Shown one piece after another: positions 33,278-44,690 of a stretch of DNA of 64,000 nucleotides. A program made the translations under genes and the position numbers. The notes beneath the pieces were generated by a model. It made no database searches and was not told the DNA's origin. It was given only the letters and a program-made list of their open reading frames with translations. Origin of the DNA: Arachis hypogaea (lineage: Eukaryota; Streptophyta; Magnoliopsida; Fabales; Fabaceae); the NCBI RefSeq assembly GCF_003086295.3, contig NC_092047.1, forward strand, positions 65,886,054 through 65,950,053, written 5' to 3'. Within the stretch, counting starts at the first letter, position 1. Each line of letters begins with the position of its first letter.

Positions 33278-34956
33278 TGATGTGTATTTTCGGAAAACGA
33301 AAAACGAATCCCAAACACACAAAACTAACCGGCAAGTATACCGGGTCGCATCAAGTAATAAAACTCACGGGAGTGAGGTCGATCCCACAGGGATTGAAGG
33401 ATTGAGCAATTTTAGTTTAGTGGTTGATTTATTCAAGCGAATCAAGAGTTGATTTGAGTGGTTTGTATTCGACAGAAGCTAAATTGCATGAAATTAAAAG
33501 GGAGAGGGACAATTGCAGTAGATTAAAGAGCAAAGAAGGTAAATGTGCTGAATCTTAAAGAGCAAGAAATTAAATGGCAGAAACTTAGAACACAAGAAAT
33601 GTAAATTGCAAGAATCTTAAAGCGCAAGAAATGTAAATGACTTGAATTGTAAAGGGAATTGGGAAGTGGATTTGCAGAATTTAAACAAGGAAAAGTAAAT
33701 TGCATTAATCAGAGAAGTAGAAGGTGACTTGAATTGAACCGGATCTAAAACGGAAATGTAAATGAACTTGAAGAGCTCTAAACAGAGAATTTAAAATGCA
33801 ACTCCAGATCTCAGGACCCAAGAGACTAGATAACCGAGTCTAGATCTCAATGCCTTCCTAGGCCCAAATGTAGAATTCAATTGCAAGAAATTAAAGATCA
33901 AAACAGAAGAAAACTTGAATGTAAATCTCAACTCTCCAATGGTGCAGTAAAAGAAACAGAAAGAGATCTCAAGGTGAGATTGAGACAGAATTTCCCCAAT
34001 TCTCGACACCCAAGACTCAAGACAAGTGTAATTGAAACTGAAAACAAGAAAACTAAGAGGAAGAGAATTCAATTCTCCTCTCCGAAACTCAGAAACTCAA
34101 AATAATTCAAAACCAAAAGCTCTCCAAAACTACTCAGCAAAACTCCCAGGAAAGCTCCCTTAAAACTTAAATCCTAAGCTATTTATACACTTTCTTCAAA
34201 TGGTCTTCAAGCCTTGAATTGGGCCTTTGCTCTTGATGGAATTGGGTTGATAAAGGCCTTGGTTGATTGCTCTTGGAGTTGGAGAAAGATCCATTGTGAA
34301 CCGAGTTGTAAATCATAAAAGCTTGAGTAAAAGTTTGAGGCAAACTTTTACTCAAACTTTTTATACCAGCTGCCCTCCTTTTGCTGATACCAACGTTTGG
34401 GCTAAAGTTTGAGGTCAAACTTTTGCTCAAACGTTGGTTCCCTTGTGTATATGTGTGGCGCCAACGTTTGCCAAAAAGCTTGAGGCAAACGTTGGCGCAA
34501 GCTTTTCTCCTCCAGGGTGTTGTTTTTGTGATGCCAACGTTTGCCAAAAAGTTTGAGGCAAACGTTGGCTCAAGCTTTTTCCTTCAGGGTGTTTTCAATT
34601 CTTCCAAAAGTTTGAGCTAAAGTTTGAGGCAAACTTTGGTTCAAACTTTTTGTTCTCTCTTGCTCCTAGCCATTCCTTCTTCCTTCAACCTTCTTCAAAA
34701 CTCTTTTCACCTATCATCAATCAATCAAAACAATCAAAGCTATGCCCCAAATCATAAGATTGTGTTTCTTTCATAATATATGACAATTATAGCACAAAAT
34801 CTCATGAAAGTGCATTAATTCATCCATGGTTGATTAAATCAAAGGAAACATGGAAATCTACCCAATTGGCTTGCTTATGGCTTAAGAAAGTGCATAAAAT
34901 CAATTGAAAACAAAAGAAAAAGACTAGTGAAACTAGGCTAAGATGACTTGTCATCA
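33278..34956 (-). repeat. Element E 5' LTR (right copy)
   Basis: 1679 bp, the partner of 28672-30349. TATA box TATAAATA on the minus strand at 34187-34180. Confidence 0.92.
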
Positions 34957-35154
34957 GGCCTTGGGCCCAATACGGGTCCGGTTCACCCGGTTCGGCCTGT
35001 TCGGCCCATTCTTGGGCCAAATCCTTTAAGATCGGTGTCAAAATTCTCATTTTAATTAGCTCTATTATATTTTAATATTAAATTTATATTTTTAATTTTC
35101 TTTATTAAAATTTAATTTATTGACTAATTATTCGCTAATTTTCCAGGGTTTACA

Positions 35155-36088
35155 GTGAGGATGTGTATGTATGGCCAAGTGAGCTATCATTTGAATCTTT
35201 GACTAATCTGAGTTCTCACCTAACACATGCACACTCTCTATACAATTCTAAGATCAAGCCTAGCCACCCACGATCTCACTTTTACACATCTACTTACACT
35301 CATGTATCAATTCTAATTCCATCACATATGCATTGATCTTTTTATTGAACTTAACATTGGGGTAATTTTATCCCTTATTCATTTATTTCTTCCTTTTTTT
35401 TTTCTTTTTTTTCTTGTCTATTTTTTTATATATATATGAAAGCATAATACATCAATGCATATGATTTCTATGATTTCACACGAGTATGCACCCAAATTCT
35501 CAATATTTGTCAATAAAAACAAAACACATTCTCATCAACCAAAGTTCTCACATTTTCCCACACTTAGTTGACACACGCTTACTATCCTAAGCTAACCAAA
35601 GATTCAAATAGGACAATTAATTATTTTTCCGCTTAAGGCTAGTGATGTGATAATATAAAGAACAAAAGGGATTAAAAAAGCTCAAAGTGGCAAACAAAGG
35701 TAAATGAAATGGTAGGCTATTTAGGATAAGTGAGCTATAATCAGATGATGGCCTCAATCACATAATCGCATGAATATACACTAAATAATGGACATGTAGG
35801 ATGGAACAAACCAAAGATTTCAATCATAGGGAAGAAAACACACAAGAATCAAAATCATAGCTAAATAATGTAACCATATAATTAGGCTCAAAAATTCACA
35901 GGTTGTGTGTTCTTAGCTCAAACACCATATTCCAAACTATATATATATATATATATATATATATCATGCAAGTTTCAACAGGTTTTAACTCAAATCAATT
36001 TGAATCTTAATGCCCTTTTTAAGAAAAAAGAAACATTCCTTGAAAATTTCATCAAATTGACCAACATTTATTTTATATATACTAAATG
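35155..36088 (-). mobile_element. Element K 3' region, fragment between G and H
   Basis: AT-rich, no gene. It resembles the 3' region of C (about 2160-2640) base for base in places, including the stretch at 35326-35370, and so belongs to an Athila-like element on the minus strand. It holds a (TA)n run at 35939-35964. It ends at the duplication ATATG (36089-36093) of element H and resumes at 55277. Confidence 0.75.
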
Positions 36089-36093
36089 ATATG

Positions 36094-37843
36094 TGATGAG
36101 CGGATAATTTATACGCTTTTTAGCATTATTTTTAGGTAGTTTTTAGCATGTTTTAGTTACTTTTTATTATATTTTTATTAGTTTTTATGCAAAAATCACA
36201 TTTCTGGACTTTACTATGAGTTTGTGTATTTTTCTGTAATTTCAGGTATTTTCTGGCTGAAATTGAGGGACCTGAGCAAAAATCTTATTCAGAGGCTGAG
36301 AAAGGACTGCAGATACTGTTGGATTCTAACCTCCCTGCACTCAAACGTGATTTTCTGGAGCTACAAAAGTCCAATTAGCGCGTTCTCAATTGGGATGGAA
36401 AGCTAACATCTTGGGCTTTCCAGCAATGTATAATAGTCCATACTTTGCCCGAGATTTGATGGCCCAAACTGGCGTTAAACACCAGCCAGAGACCCTTTTT
36501 CTGGCGTAAAAGCCGGAACTGGCACTAGAACTGGAGTTAAACGCCCAAACTGGCATTTAAGCTGGCGTTTAACTCTAGAAAAGGCCTATGCACGTGTAAA
36601 GATCAATGCTCAGCCCAAGCACACACCAAGTGGGTCCCGGAAGTGGATTTCTGCACTAGCTGCACTTAGTTACTTATTTTCTGTAATCCTTAGTAACTAG
36701 TTTAGTATAAATAGCACTTTTTACTATTGTATTCGGGAGATTATGCCATTTTTCACATTTGGGAGGCTGGCCATTCGGCCATGCCTAGACCTTTTTCTCT
36801 TATGTATTTTCTAACGGTGGAGTTTCCACACCTCATAGATTAAGGTGCGGAGCTCTACTGTTCTTCATGAATTAATGCAAGTACTATTGTTTCTCTTTCA
36901 ATTCACGCTTACTTCTTCTCCAAGATACACTCTCGTACTTAATTCAGTTAAGTCAGAATAAAGGGTTGACCTGTGACAATCACCCACTATCTTCGTTACT
37001 CGCTTAGCCAAGATCTGCGTGCCTGACAACCACAAGCGGTCTACATGATGTTTAACGTAGTCATTGGACGACATCCAGCGTATAGTCTCTTGGGTCTCTG
37101 ATCCACGGATTTGACTTGCCTCTCCTGACAATAGAGCATTCAAACCCATGAGATCAGAACCTTCGTGGTAGAGGCTTGAACCAATTAGCAGCATTCCTGA
37201 GATCCGAAAATTCTAAACCTTGTCTGTGGTATTCCGAGTAGGATATGGGACGAGATGACTGTGACGAGCTTCAAACTCACGAATGTTGGGCACAGTGACA
37301 GTGTGCAAAAGGATAGAGAAATCCTATTCCGACACAAGTGAGAACCGACAGATGATTAGCCATGCGGTAGCTGTGCCTGGTATTTTTCATCCGAGACGAG
37401 AGATCCGGCAGTTGATTAGCCATACAGAAACCGTACCTGGACCATTTTCACTGAGAGGACGGATGGTAGCCATTGACAACAGTGATCCACCAACATATAG
37501 CTTGCCATGGAAGGGAGCACGCATGATTGGATGAAGACAATAGGAAAGCAGAGGTTCAGAAGCAACAAAGCATCTCCAAACGCTTATCTGAAAATCCCAC
37601 CAATGAATTACATAAGTATCTTTATTTTAATTTACGTTTTATTTATCTTTCAATTATCAAAACTCATAACCAATTGAATCCGCTTGACTAAGATTTACAA
37701 GATGACCATAGCTTGCTTCAAGCCAGCAATCTCCGTGCGATCGACCCTTACTCGCGTAAGGTTTTATTACTTGGACGACCCAGTGCACTTACTGGTTAGT
37801 TGTACCGGAGTTGTGAAAAGTGTGATCACAATTCCGTGCACCA
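36094..37843 (+). repeat. Element H 5' LTR
   Basis: TATA box TATAAATA at 36706. Palindromes of the GGCGTT/AACGCC type at 36470-36580. Hairpin TGGCC-ATTC-GGCCA at 36768-36781. It lacks the internal primer-like 18-mer seen in D. Confidence 0.92.
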
Positions 37844-37849
37844 AGTTTT

Positions 37850-37867
37850 TGGCGCCGTTGCCAGGGA
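37850..37867 (+). other. Element H primer-binding site (tRNA-Asp type)
   Basis: TGGCGCCGTTGCCAGGGA, 6 bases after the LTR, identical to that of D. Confidence 0.85.
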
Positions 37868-39713
37868 TTGTTCGAGTTTGAACAACTGACAGTTCATCTT
37901 GTTGCTTAGCTTAGGTAACTTTCTTCTTGTTTCAACCTTTATTTTCTTTTCAAAAATTTTTTTAAAATATTTCAAAAAAAAATTTAAAGAATGAATTCTA
38001 GAGCTTCATGATGATATGTAAAGCCTGGCTGGCTGTGAAGCCATGTCTAATCTTTTGCACTGAGGTTTCCACTTTCCATTGTAGAAAGTTCATCATTGTA
38101 TTTCTTATGCTAAAGCTTGGCTAGCCATTTGGCCATGTCTAATTCTTTTGGACCAAAGCTTTAGACTAACATTGCATGAATCCTGGAATTCTTATTAAAA
38201 AATTTTGAATTTCTTTATTTTCTTTTTCCAAAATAACTTTAAAAAAATACAAAAAAATTTAATAAAATCATAAAAACAAAAAAATTGTGTTTCTTGTTTG
38301 AGTCTTGTGTCAAATTTTAAGTTCCGTATCAATTGCATTTTTTTAATTTTATTAAAATTTTCGAAAATTCATGCATTATGTTCTTCATGATCTTCAAGTT
38401 GTTCTTGATGATTTTCTTGTTTGATCTTTACATTTTCTTGTTTTGTGTCTTTTCTTGTTTTTCATATGCATTTTCGAATTATTAGTGTCTAAAGTTTAAA
38501 AATTTTTAAGTTTGGTGTCTTGCATGTCTTTCTTTTCTTAAAAATTTTCAAAAATATGTTCTTGATGTTCATCATGATCTTCAAAGTGTTCTTGGTGTTC
38601 ATCTTGACATTCAAAGTGTTTTTGCATGCATTATTTGTTTTGATCTTAAATTTTTATGTTTTGTTTCATTTTGTTGTTTTTCTCTCTCCTCATTAAAAAT
38701 TCAAAAGTAAAAAAATATCTTTTCCTTACTCTTCTCATAATTTTCGAAATTTTGAGTTGACTTGGTCAAAAATTTTTAAAATTTAGTTGTTTCTTGTTAG
38801 TCAAGTCAAAATTTCAATTTAAAAACTTTATCTTTTCAAATCTTTTTCAAAATCAATTCTTTTTCATTTTTTTTTATGATTTTCGAATTTCATTCTTAAA
38901 ATTTTTCAAAATCTTTTTTATTTTTCTTTTAATTTTTTTGAAAATTTTAAAACTAATTTTTCAAAATATTTTTCTTAATTTTATTTCATATTTTCGAAAA
39001 TCCTTGCTAACAATTAATGTTTTGATTCAAAAATTTCAAGTTTGTTACTTTCTTGTTAAGAAAGGTTCAATCTTTATATTCTAGAATCATATCTTTTAGT
39101 TTCTTGTTAGTCAAGTCATCAACTTTAATTTTAAAAATCAAATCTTTTTAATTTCTTTTTCAAAATAAATTTCAATCATATCTTTTTAAAATTTTAATTT
39201 CAAAATCTTTTTCTAACTTCTTATCTTTTCAAAATTTATTTTCAAATCTTTTTCAACTAACTACTTGACTTGTTTGTTTTAATCTTAAAAAGTTTACTAT
39301 TTCTTATCTTTTTCAAAACCACCTAACTACTTTTCCTCTTCTAATTTTCGAAAATCACTAACCACTTTTTCAAAAATCTTTTTAATTAACTAATTGTTTT
39401 AGTTTTTAATTTTCTTGTATTTATTTTTTCAAATTTTTGAAACTAACTTAATTAATTAAATAAAAATAAAAATATTTTTCTTTTCCCTCATCTTAAAATT
39501 CAAATACTCTCTCTCATCTCTTTCTATTTATTTTATTTATTTACTAACACTTCTCATCTAATAATTCGAACCATCTCCCTCTCTCTGTGTTCGAATTCTT
39601 CGTATTCTCTCTCTACCTCATTCTTATATTCTTCTTTTCCTCTGACACATAAAGGAATCTCTATACTGTGACATAGAGGATTTCCATTCTCTCTTTGTTC
39701 TCTTCTTTTTCAT
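37868..39713 (+). other. Element H T-rich leader
   Basis: Collinear with the D leader: T runs, TTTTCGAAAA palindromes, hairpins TGGCT-GTGA-AGCCA (38030-38043) and TAGCC-ATTT-GGCCA (38122-38135), and AAGTTTGGTGT at 38508. No gene. Confidence 0.7.
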
Positions 39714-40390
39714 ATGAGCAGGAACAGGGATAAAGACATTCTTGTTGAAGCTGATCCTGAACCTGAAAGGACTCCGAAGAGGAAGCTAAGAGAAGCTAAA
39801 GCACAACACTCCGGATAGGACCTTACAGCAAATTTCGAAAAAGAGGCAGACATGGCAGCCAAACCTGAGAACAATGGTGGAGATGCAAGAAAGATGCTTG
39901 GTGACTTTACTGCACTAACTTCCAACTTCTATGGAAGAAGCATCTCAATTCCTGCAATTGGAGCAAACAACTTTGAGCTTAAGCCTCAATTAGTTTCTCT
40001 AATGCAGCAGAATTGCAAGTTTTATGGACTTCCATTGCAAGATCCTCATCAGTTCTTAGCTGAATTCTTGCAAATCTGTGACACTGTTAAGACCAATGGG
40101 GTTGATCCCGAGGTCTACAGACTTATGCTTTTCCCCTTTGTTGTAAGAGACAGAGCTAGGATATGGTTGGACTCACAACCTAGAGAAAGCCTGAACTCTT
40201 GAGAAAAGTTGGTCAATGCTTTCTTGGCCAAATTCTTTCCACCTCAAAAGATGAGCAAGCCTAGAGTGGAAGTCCAAACCTTCAGACAGAAGGAAGGTGA
40301 ATCCCTCTATGAAGCTTGAGAAAGATACAAGCAATTGATCAGAAGGTGACCTTCTGACATGCTTTCAGAATGGAGCATCTTAGGTATATT
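39714..40390 (+). pseudogene. gag: Element H Gag, N-terminal part
   Basis: ATG at 39714 (MSRNRDKDILVEADPEPERT), the same start as in D. TAG at 39816-39818, TGA at 40200-40202 (family Trp) and further stops near 40318 and 40348 break it. Capsid residues NNFELKPQLVSLMQQNCKFYG and LFPFVVRDRARIWLDSQ are clear. At 40390 the frame runs into the LTR of element I. The matching part of D is 7992-8660. Confidence 0.85.
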
Positions 40391-41827
40391 TGATAAACCC
40401 ATATTTTATGATGTATTTTGTGCCCAATTCAAGTGATTTATTCAATCCCTCACCCACTTATTCATGTAAATTGCATGGTTTTACTTTCCCTTCCTTACTA
40501 TGTGATATATGTGAAAAACATGTTCCCTATGCTTTAAAAATATTAATTTTAATTACCCTTTATTACCATTCGATGTCGTGATTTGTGTGTTAAGTATTTT
40601 CAGATCTCCTAAGGCAGGAATGACTTAGAGGACAGAAAGGAAACATACAAAAATGGAAGGAAAGCACAAAAATGGAGTCTTGAAGAAAAAGGCAGTGACG
40701 CGAACGCATGGACGACGCACCCGCATGCCTAGCGCGAAAAGCCAGCGACGCGAACGCGTGGCTGACGCAGACGTGTGCCTTGAGCAGAAAGCAAATGACG
40801 CGTACGCGTGACCGACACGACCGCGTGGAAAAGCATAACTCCAGATGACACGACCGCGTGACCTACGCAGACGCGTGACAGACGCCACGTGCAGAATCTG
40901 CAGAAAATGCCCCCAGCGATTTCTGGACCCTTTTTCGGCCCAATTCTGAATCCAGAAACACAGAATATAAGCCAGAGAATGGAGGAATCAAAGGGAGAGA
41001 TCATACATTCAAAATTTCAGGATTAAATGTAGTTTTTAGAGAGAGAGGTTCTTTTCTCTCTCTTAGGTTTTAGGATTAGGATTCTTCTTAAAGGATTTAG
41101 GATTTCAACTTCCTCTCAGGTTCAATATTCCTTTTATATTTTTATTTATTCTAATGCTTTTATTCATATCTGACTTATGTTATCAATTTGGCTCATGAAC
41201 TCTTTATGTTTAGATTAATTTTCTTTTATTAATGCAATTGAGGTATTTCAGATTTATCTTTAGCTTTTTTATATTTTTGGCTTTAATTGATTAATTGGAG
41301 ACTCTTGAGTTATCAAACTCATCGTGATTGATAATTTTTATTTTTTCTAATTGAATTGAATTCCAATAACTCTAGTCTTTCCTTAGGAGTTGGCTAGGAC
41401 TTAAGGATCAAACTAATTAGTCCACTTGACTTTCCTTTGCTCTAGTAAAAGTTAACTAAGTGGGATTAAAACTCAATTCGCATCACCATCGATAAGGATA
41501 ACTAGGATAGGACTTCCAAATTTTCACACCTTTCCAAGAGTTTTATTAGTTATTAATTTATTAATTCCTGCAATTTATTTCCCTTGTTCAAACCTTTTGA
41601 AACCCAAAAACACCGTTTTTCATAACCAATAATAATTCATACTTCCCTGCAATTCCTTGAGAAGACGACCCGAGGTTTGAATACTTCGGTTTATAAATTT
41701 TAGTGGGTTTGTTACTTGTGACAACCAAAACATTTGTAGGAAACGAATTCTTGTCGGTCTAGAAGCTATACTTACAACGCGAATTTATTTGCGAAAATTC
41801 TAGATCGCGTGAGAGTTTCATTCTTCA
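40391..41827 (+). repeat. Element I 5' LTR
   Basis: About 1437 bp, ending CTTCA at 41827 (an alternative end is 41820). The CG palindrome block 40690-40890 consists of units like GACGCGAACGCGTGG. Its first 120 bases align with the minus strand of the C LTR. Confidence 0.82.
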
Positions 41828-41830
41828 GAA

Positions 41831-41848
41831 TGGCGCCATTGCTGGGGA
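41831..41848 (+). other. Element I primer-binding site
   Basis: TGGCGCCATTGCTGGGGA, tRNA-Asp type with two mismatches, 3 bases after the LTR. Confidence 0.78.
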
Positions 41849-41945
41849 AATTGCAAACGTGTGCCTTATTATTGGTTATTGTAAATATTTTTCTTCTGCC
41901 TGTTTATTCATTTCTGTTTTCATTTTTTTATTCTTATTAGCTACC

Positions 41946-43553
41946 ATGAGTTCTCACCCCTCTCGCTTTGAGTTTGGTTCTAATATTGTTGAAGGGAATG
42001 GAAGCTATAGCAGGAACATGCATCAAGGTCAGAGTAATCAAGGATGGATGGAGCCACGAGGACTTGATCAACCCTTTAGGCAACAACACCCTCCACATTA
42101 TCACAGACGACGATCATTCTACAATGCATGCCAAGGCAATAGATACGGTGGATCCCTTTGTAGTTACCAACGAGTTCCACCCTGTGCTTATAAACCACCC
42201 TCTCAACATAGCTTTGAACCACCAGACTCACAAGTTCCTTTTTACCATTCACCACCGTATGACCCCTATCCACTACAATTCCAATCCAATTACTCCCAAG
42301 AACCACCACATTCTTATTATGAACCCTCTCTCCCAACCAATGAACCCTCATATCCACCCCAATCTCCAATGGATGACACCATTCGCGTTCTTCTTCAAGG
42401 GCAAGCGAAGATGCAAAGGGGCGTACTGGAACTCACTATTGCCTTAACCGAGGTAGTAAATAAATTAGCTTCCGAACATCTGAGCACTCAAAGTACTCCC
42501 ATGGCTACATGTGGAGAATCAAAAGAAGAGCGAAGCATGAAGGAGACACTAGAAACTTCGGTGGACAATGAGGAGCAAGGCTTTGTATTGGAACAAGTGA
42601 AGGAAGCCATAATAATTGTAGAGGAAGAAGTGGTTGAAGATTTAGGAGATGCTGAACCTCCATGGGAATCGAGAACTGTAAAGGATTCCGCCGAGGAGTT
42701 TGAATTTGATGCCAAGGAGGATAGTGCACAACCTGCAAAGCATATATCTTGTGAAAAATTGGACGGAACAGACCAAGAAGTTGATTCCATAGGCAGTGAT
42801 GATCATGAATCAAGCTCTCCTAGCCACGAGCTTGCATCCGCAACTGAACTCCTTGAACCTGAAGAACCTCATCCAAGTGAATACGAAGATGATGTCGAGG
42901 TAGATTTCTCTCAACCTCCAACTTATGACTTGAGTGACGAGGAAGACATAGAAGACTTTGATCAAGACGCAGTTGCAGTTGAAGAATTTTGCAAGGAAGT
43001 GGAGGAATTCACAGAAGAATACAAGGGAGTAGAGCTTACAGAAGCACTGGAAACACCTATCCCAATGCCATTACCACCTAATACAAGCTTCAAGTGGGTA
43101 CAATCCTTAACCTTTATCTTTACTTTTCCACTTGAATATGGTTTCCTTGAAACAGATGGCCAGCTTAGAGCTCTCTACGGCTTTAAGAGTAAGAGGAAAA
43201 TGGCTCGTACTCAGAGCTGGTGTGCAAGATTCAATAAGGTTCCATGCTTCAATTCAAAGTGCACGGATTGGTATCATGTTCAATTGAATGGGTCCCGGCA
43301 GATGTTTGGTCATCTTGGTGAGAATACAATTTCTAAACCGCCCGGATGGAAGAATATAGATCAAGACAAAGGCGGATTTAAAAGCAAAGTTTGGGATCCT
43401 AGAATCTATTATGGCATTCGTCACCTCGGGAGCCTGAGAATCTGTTTGAAGCTGCTCAAAAGCTTTACATACCTAGTTTGGGACCCCGGAGGCTGTTGGA
43501 ATTCCAAACATTGGTGGAGATTTCTGGATGAATTTAAGCACAAGCCACCATAG
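41946..43553 (+). CDS. Element I ORF1, unrecognised 535-residue protein
   Basis: It is an intact frame. The start at 41946 (MSSHPSRFEFGSN) is preferred over an upstream in-frame ATG at 41859 that would add a hydrophobic leader. Residues 1-150 are rich in Pro, Tyr, His and Gln. About 155-190 contains PMDDTIRVLLQGQAKM. About 190-380 is strongly acidic. The last 140 residues form a distinct globular-looking region with LPLEYGF-like and TDGQLR segments, PPGWKN, KVWDPRIYY and a final KHWWRFLDEFKHKPP. Element K encodes the same C-terminus (63533-64000) and B a similar N-terminus. It sits where gag should be but has neither capsid nor zinc-knuckle motifs that I recognise. Function unknown. Confidence 0.7.
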   Translation: MSSHPSRFEFGSNIVEGNGSYSRNMHQGQSNQGWMEPRGLDQPFRQQHPPHYHRRRSFYNACQGNRYGGSLCSYQRVPPCAYKPPSQHSFEPPDSQVPFYHSPPYDPYPLQFQSNYSQEPPHSYYEPSLPTNEPSYPPQSPMDDTIRVLLQGQAKMQRGVLELTIALTEVVNKLASEHLSTQSTPMATCGESKEERSMKETLETSVDNEEQGFVLEQVKEAIIIVEEEVVEDLGDAEPPWESRTVKDSAEEFEFDAKEDSAQPAKHISCEKLDGTDQEVDSIGSDDHESSSPSHELASATELLEPEEPHPSEYEDDVEVDFSQPPTYDLSDEEDIEDFDQDAVAVEEFCKEVEEFTEEYKGVELTEALETPIPMPLPPNTSFKWVQSLTFIFTFPLEYGFLETDGQLRALYGFKSKRKMARTQSWCARFNKVPCFNSKCTDWYHVQLNGSRQMFGHLGENTISKPPGWKNIDQDKGGFKSKVWDPRIYYGIRHLGSLRICLKLLKSFTYLVWDPGGCWNSKHWWRFLDEFKHKPP

Positions 43554-43570
43554 CAAGAAGCTCATCAAAT

Positions 43571-43620
43571 GTCCAACTTAAGGACTTTAACTAAAAGTGC
43601 TAGGTAGGAGACAACCCACC
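43571..43620 (+). promoter_or_regulatory. Tandem hairpin after element I ORF1 stop
   Basis: Hairpin a GTCC-AACTTAA-GGAC (43571-43585) and hairpin b GGTAGG-AGACAA-CCCACC (43603-43620; five of six pairs). 17 bases after the stop. Confidence 0.7.
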
Positions 43621-43754
43621 ATGGTATGATCGTTCCTGTTTCAATTTTATTTATTTTTGTTTGTTTTTATATTGTTTTATTTTCATTAAACCTGGATATT
43701 ATTCATAGCATCTACATTAGCATTGCATACTGCATAATTGCATAAAAAAATATC

Positions 43755-44175
43755 ACCCCACGCGAGCGCATAGGCCACGCGTGGGCGTGAGAAGGAAATC
43801 GGCGTAAAGATCCAACACCCAGAAAGTTGGGCTGGAATCATGCGGCTGGTGTGCGTTTAGCACAAAACGGCCCACGCGTTCGCGTCCCGGATGCAAACGC
43901 GTCACTTGCAAAACACTCATCCCACGCGAAAGCGTGAGCGACGCGTCCGCGTCGCGTAGATATTATGGCCCCCTAAGTGGAAACAGAGAGTTGCGCTGAA
44001 ACGACGCTGGAAGTGTGCGTTTAGCACAAATTACAGCGACACGTTCGCGTGCCTCACGTGTCCGCGTCACCCATCTTTTACCCAACCCACGCGACTGCGT
44101 CAATCACGCGACCGCGTCAAACCCATTTCACCCTAGTCACGCGATCGCGTGATCCACGCGTTCGCGTAGATTCAA
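43755..44175 (+). repeat. CG-rich palindrome array of element I
   Basis: Dense units such as CACGCGACCGCGT, GACGCGTCCGCGTCG and CACGCGATCGCGTG. Long frames through it are compositional artefacts. Confidence 0.75.
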
Positions 44176-44690
44176 AAATACTAACCCCCTTCACGCGAAA
44201 CCCTACCCGTCGCGCCGCCATACCCCTCCCCTTCTTCTTCTCTGCTCTGCAACTCCCTCCCTCCTCTGCAACCACCACCATCAGCTGCCCACCACCGCCG
44301 ACCACCGCACCCTCGCCACCATCGACACCCCCCTCTCTTTTTTCTCTTCTTCCTCCACCACTCTCTTCCACCCATCTCACCCACCGCCGCCCCCATCACC
44401 GAGATGCCAACTCCACGCCACCCACACAGAACCGCCGCCAACCCCCCTCCTTCCTCCCTTCCCTCACCTACCTCCCTTCTAGCCCACCCTCATCCACCAT
44501 TAAACCCTACCCGAAGCCCCCAACCACCAAACCACCACCACAACCTTCGACCACCGCGCTGCCGTGCTCCTTCCCAGTGCCGCCGCGTCACCACCACCAT
44601 CTCTCTGCCCTCACCTCTGTTCATACACATACCAAGTTCTGCCAAACACCGATTTCCCTATCATCCGTAGTTAATTGCATATTTTTCTAA
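44176..44690 (+). promoter_or_regulatory. Pyrimidine-rich tract upstream of ORF2
   Basis: Highly C/T-rich (CCACC, CTTCTTC) with a long Pro/Ser/Thr reading frame that I do not believe. The same position in C and K is also C/T-rich on the coding strand. Likely a promoter or 5' untranslated exon for ORF2. Confidence 0.5.

Larger units (their letters stand above)
28672..34956 (-). mobile_element. Element E: short Gag-only LTR element (TR-GAG type)
   Basis: LTRs 28672-30349 and 33278-34956 (1678 and 1679 bp) start TGATGTG and end CATCA on the plus strand. The target duplication is GGCCT (28667-28671 and 34957-34961). The interior is only 2.9 kb: a primer site, a Gag ORF, then a 3' region with hairpin motifs. 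I counted about 21 differences between the LTRs (about 98.7% identical), mostly transitions, making it the youngest dated insertion here. No protease, RT or integrase is present. This matches the non-autonomous TR-GAG class. Confidence 0.92.
25476..35154 (-). mobile_element. Element G 5' LTR, interrupted by element E
   Basis: Plus-strand start TGTAACACCC at 25476 and end GGTTTACA at 35154, with E at 28672-34956 plus its 5-bp duplication removed, gives an LTR of about 3.4 kb. The right edge is fixed by homology: K sequence resembling the C 3' region (2148 onward) resumes at 35155. The flank GTGAG (35155-35159) is the expected duplication, and its partner is off the window. It contains a hairpin repeat array (26516-26660) and CG palindromes (27050-27330). 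It may belong to the Arachis FIDEL group, but that name is from memory. Confidence 0.7.

Noticed and set aside
35907..36089. Short frame through the TA repeat as a gene
   Set aside because: It is a microsatellite reading (alternating Tyr and Ile) in the non-coding end of K.
41859..41945. In-frame upstream start giving ORF1 of I a hydrophobic signal-like leader
   Set aside because: It begins only about 10 bases after the primer site, and the stretch looks like T-rich leader sequence. B ORF1 has no such leader, so the ATG at 41946 is preferred, though not proven.
44049..44690. Pro/Ser/Thr-rich 213-codon frame in element I
   Set aside because: It begins in the CG palindrome array and runs through a CT-rich tract; composition alone keeps it open and no homologue is conserved in C or K.
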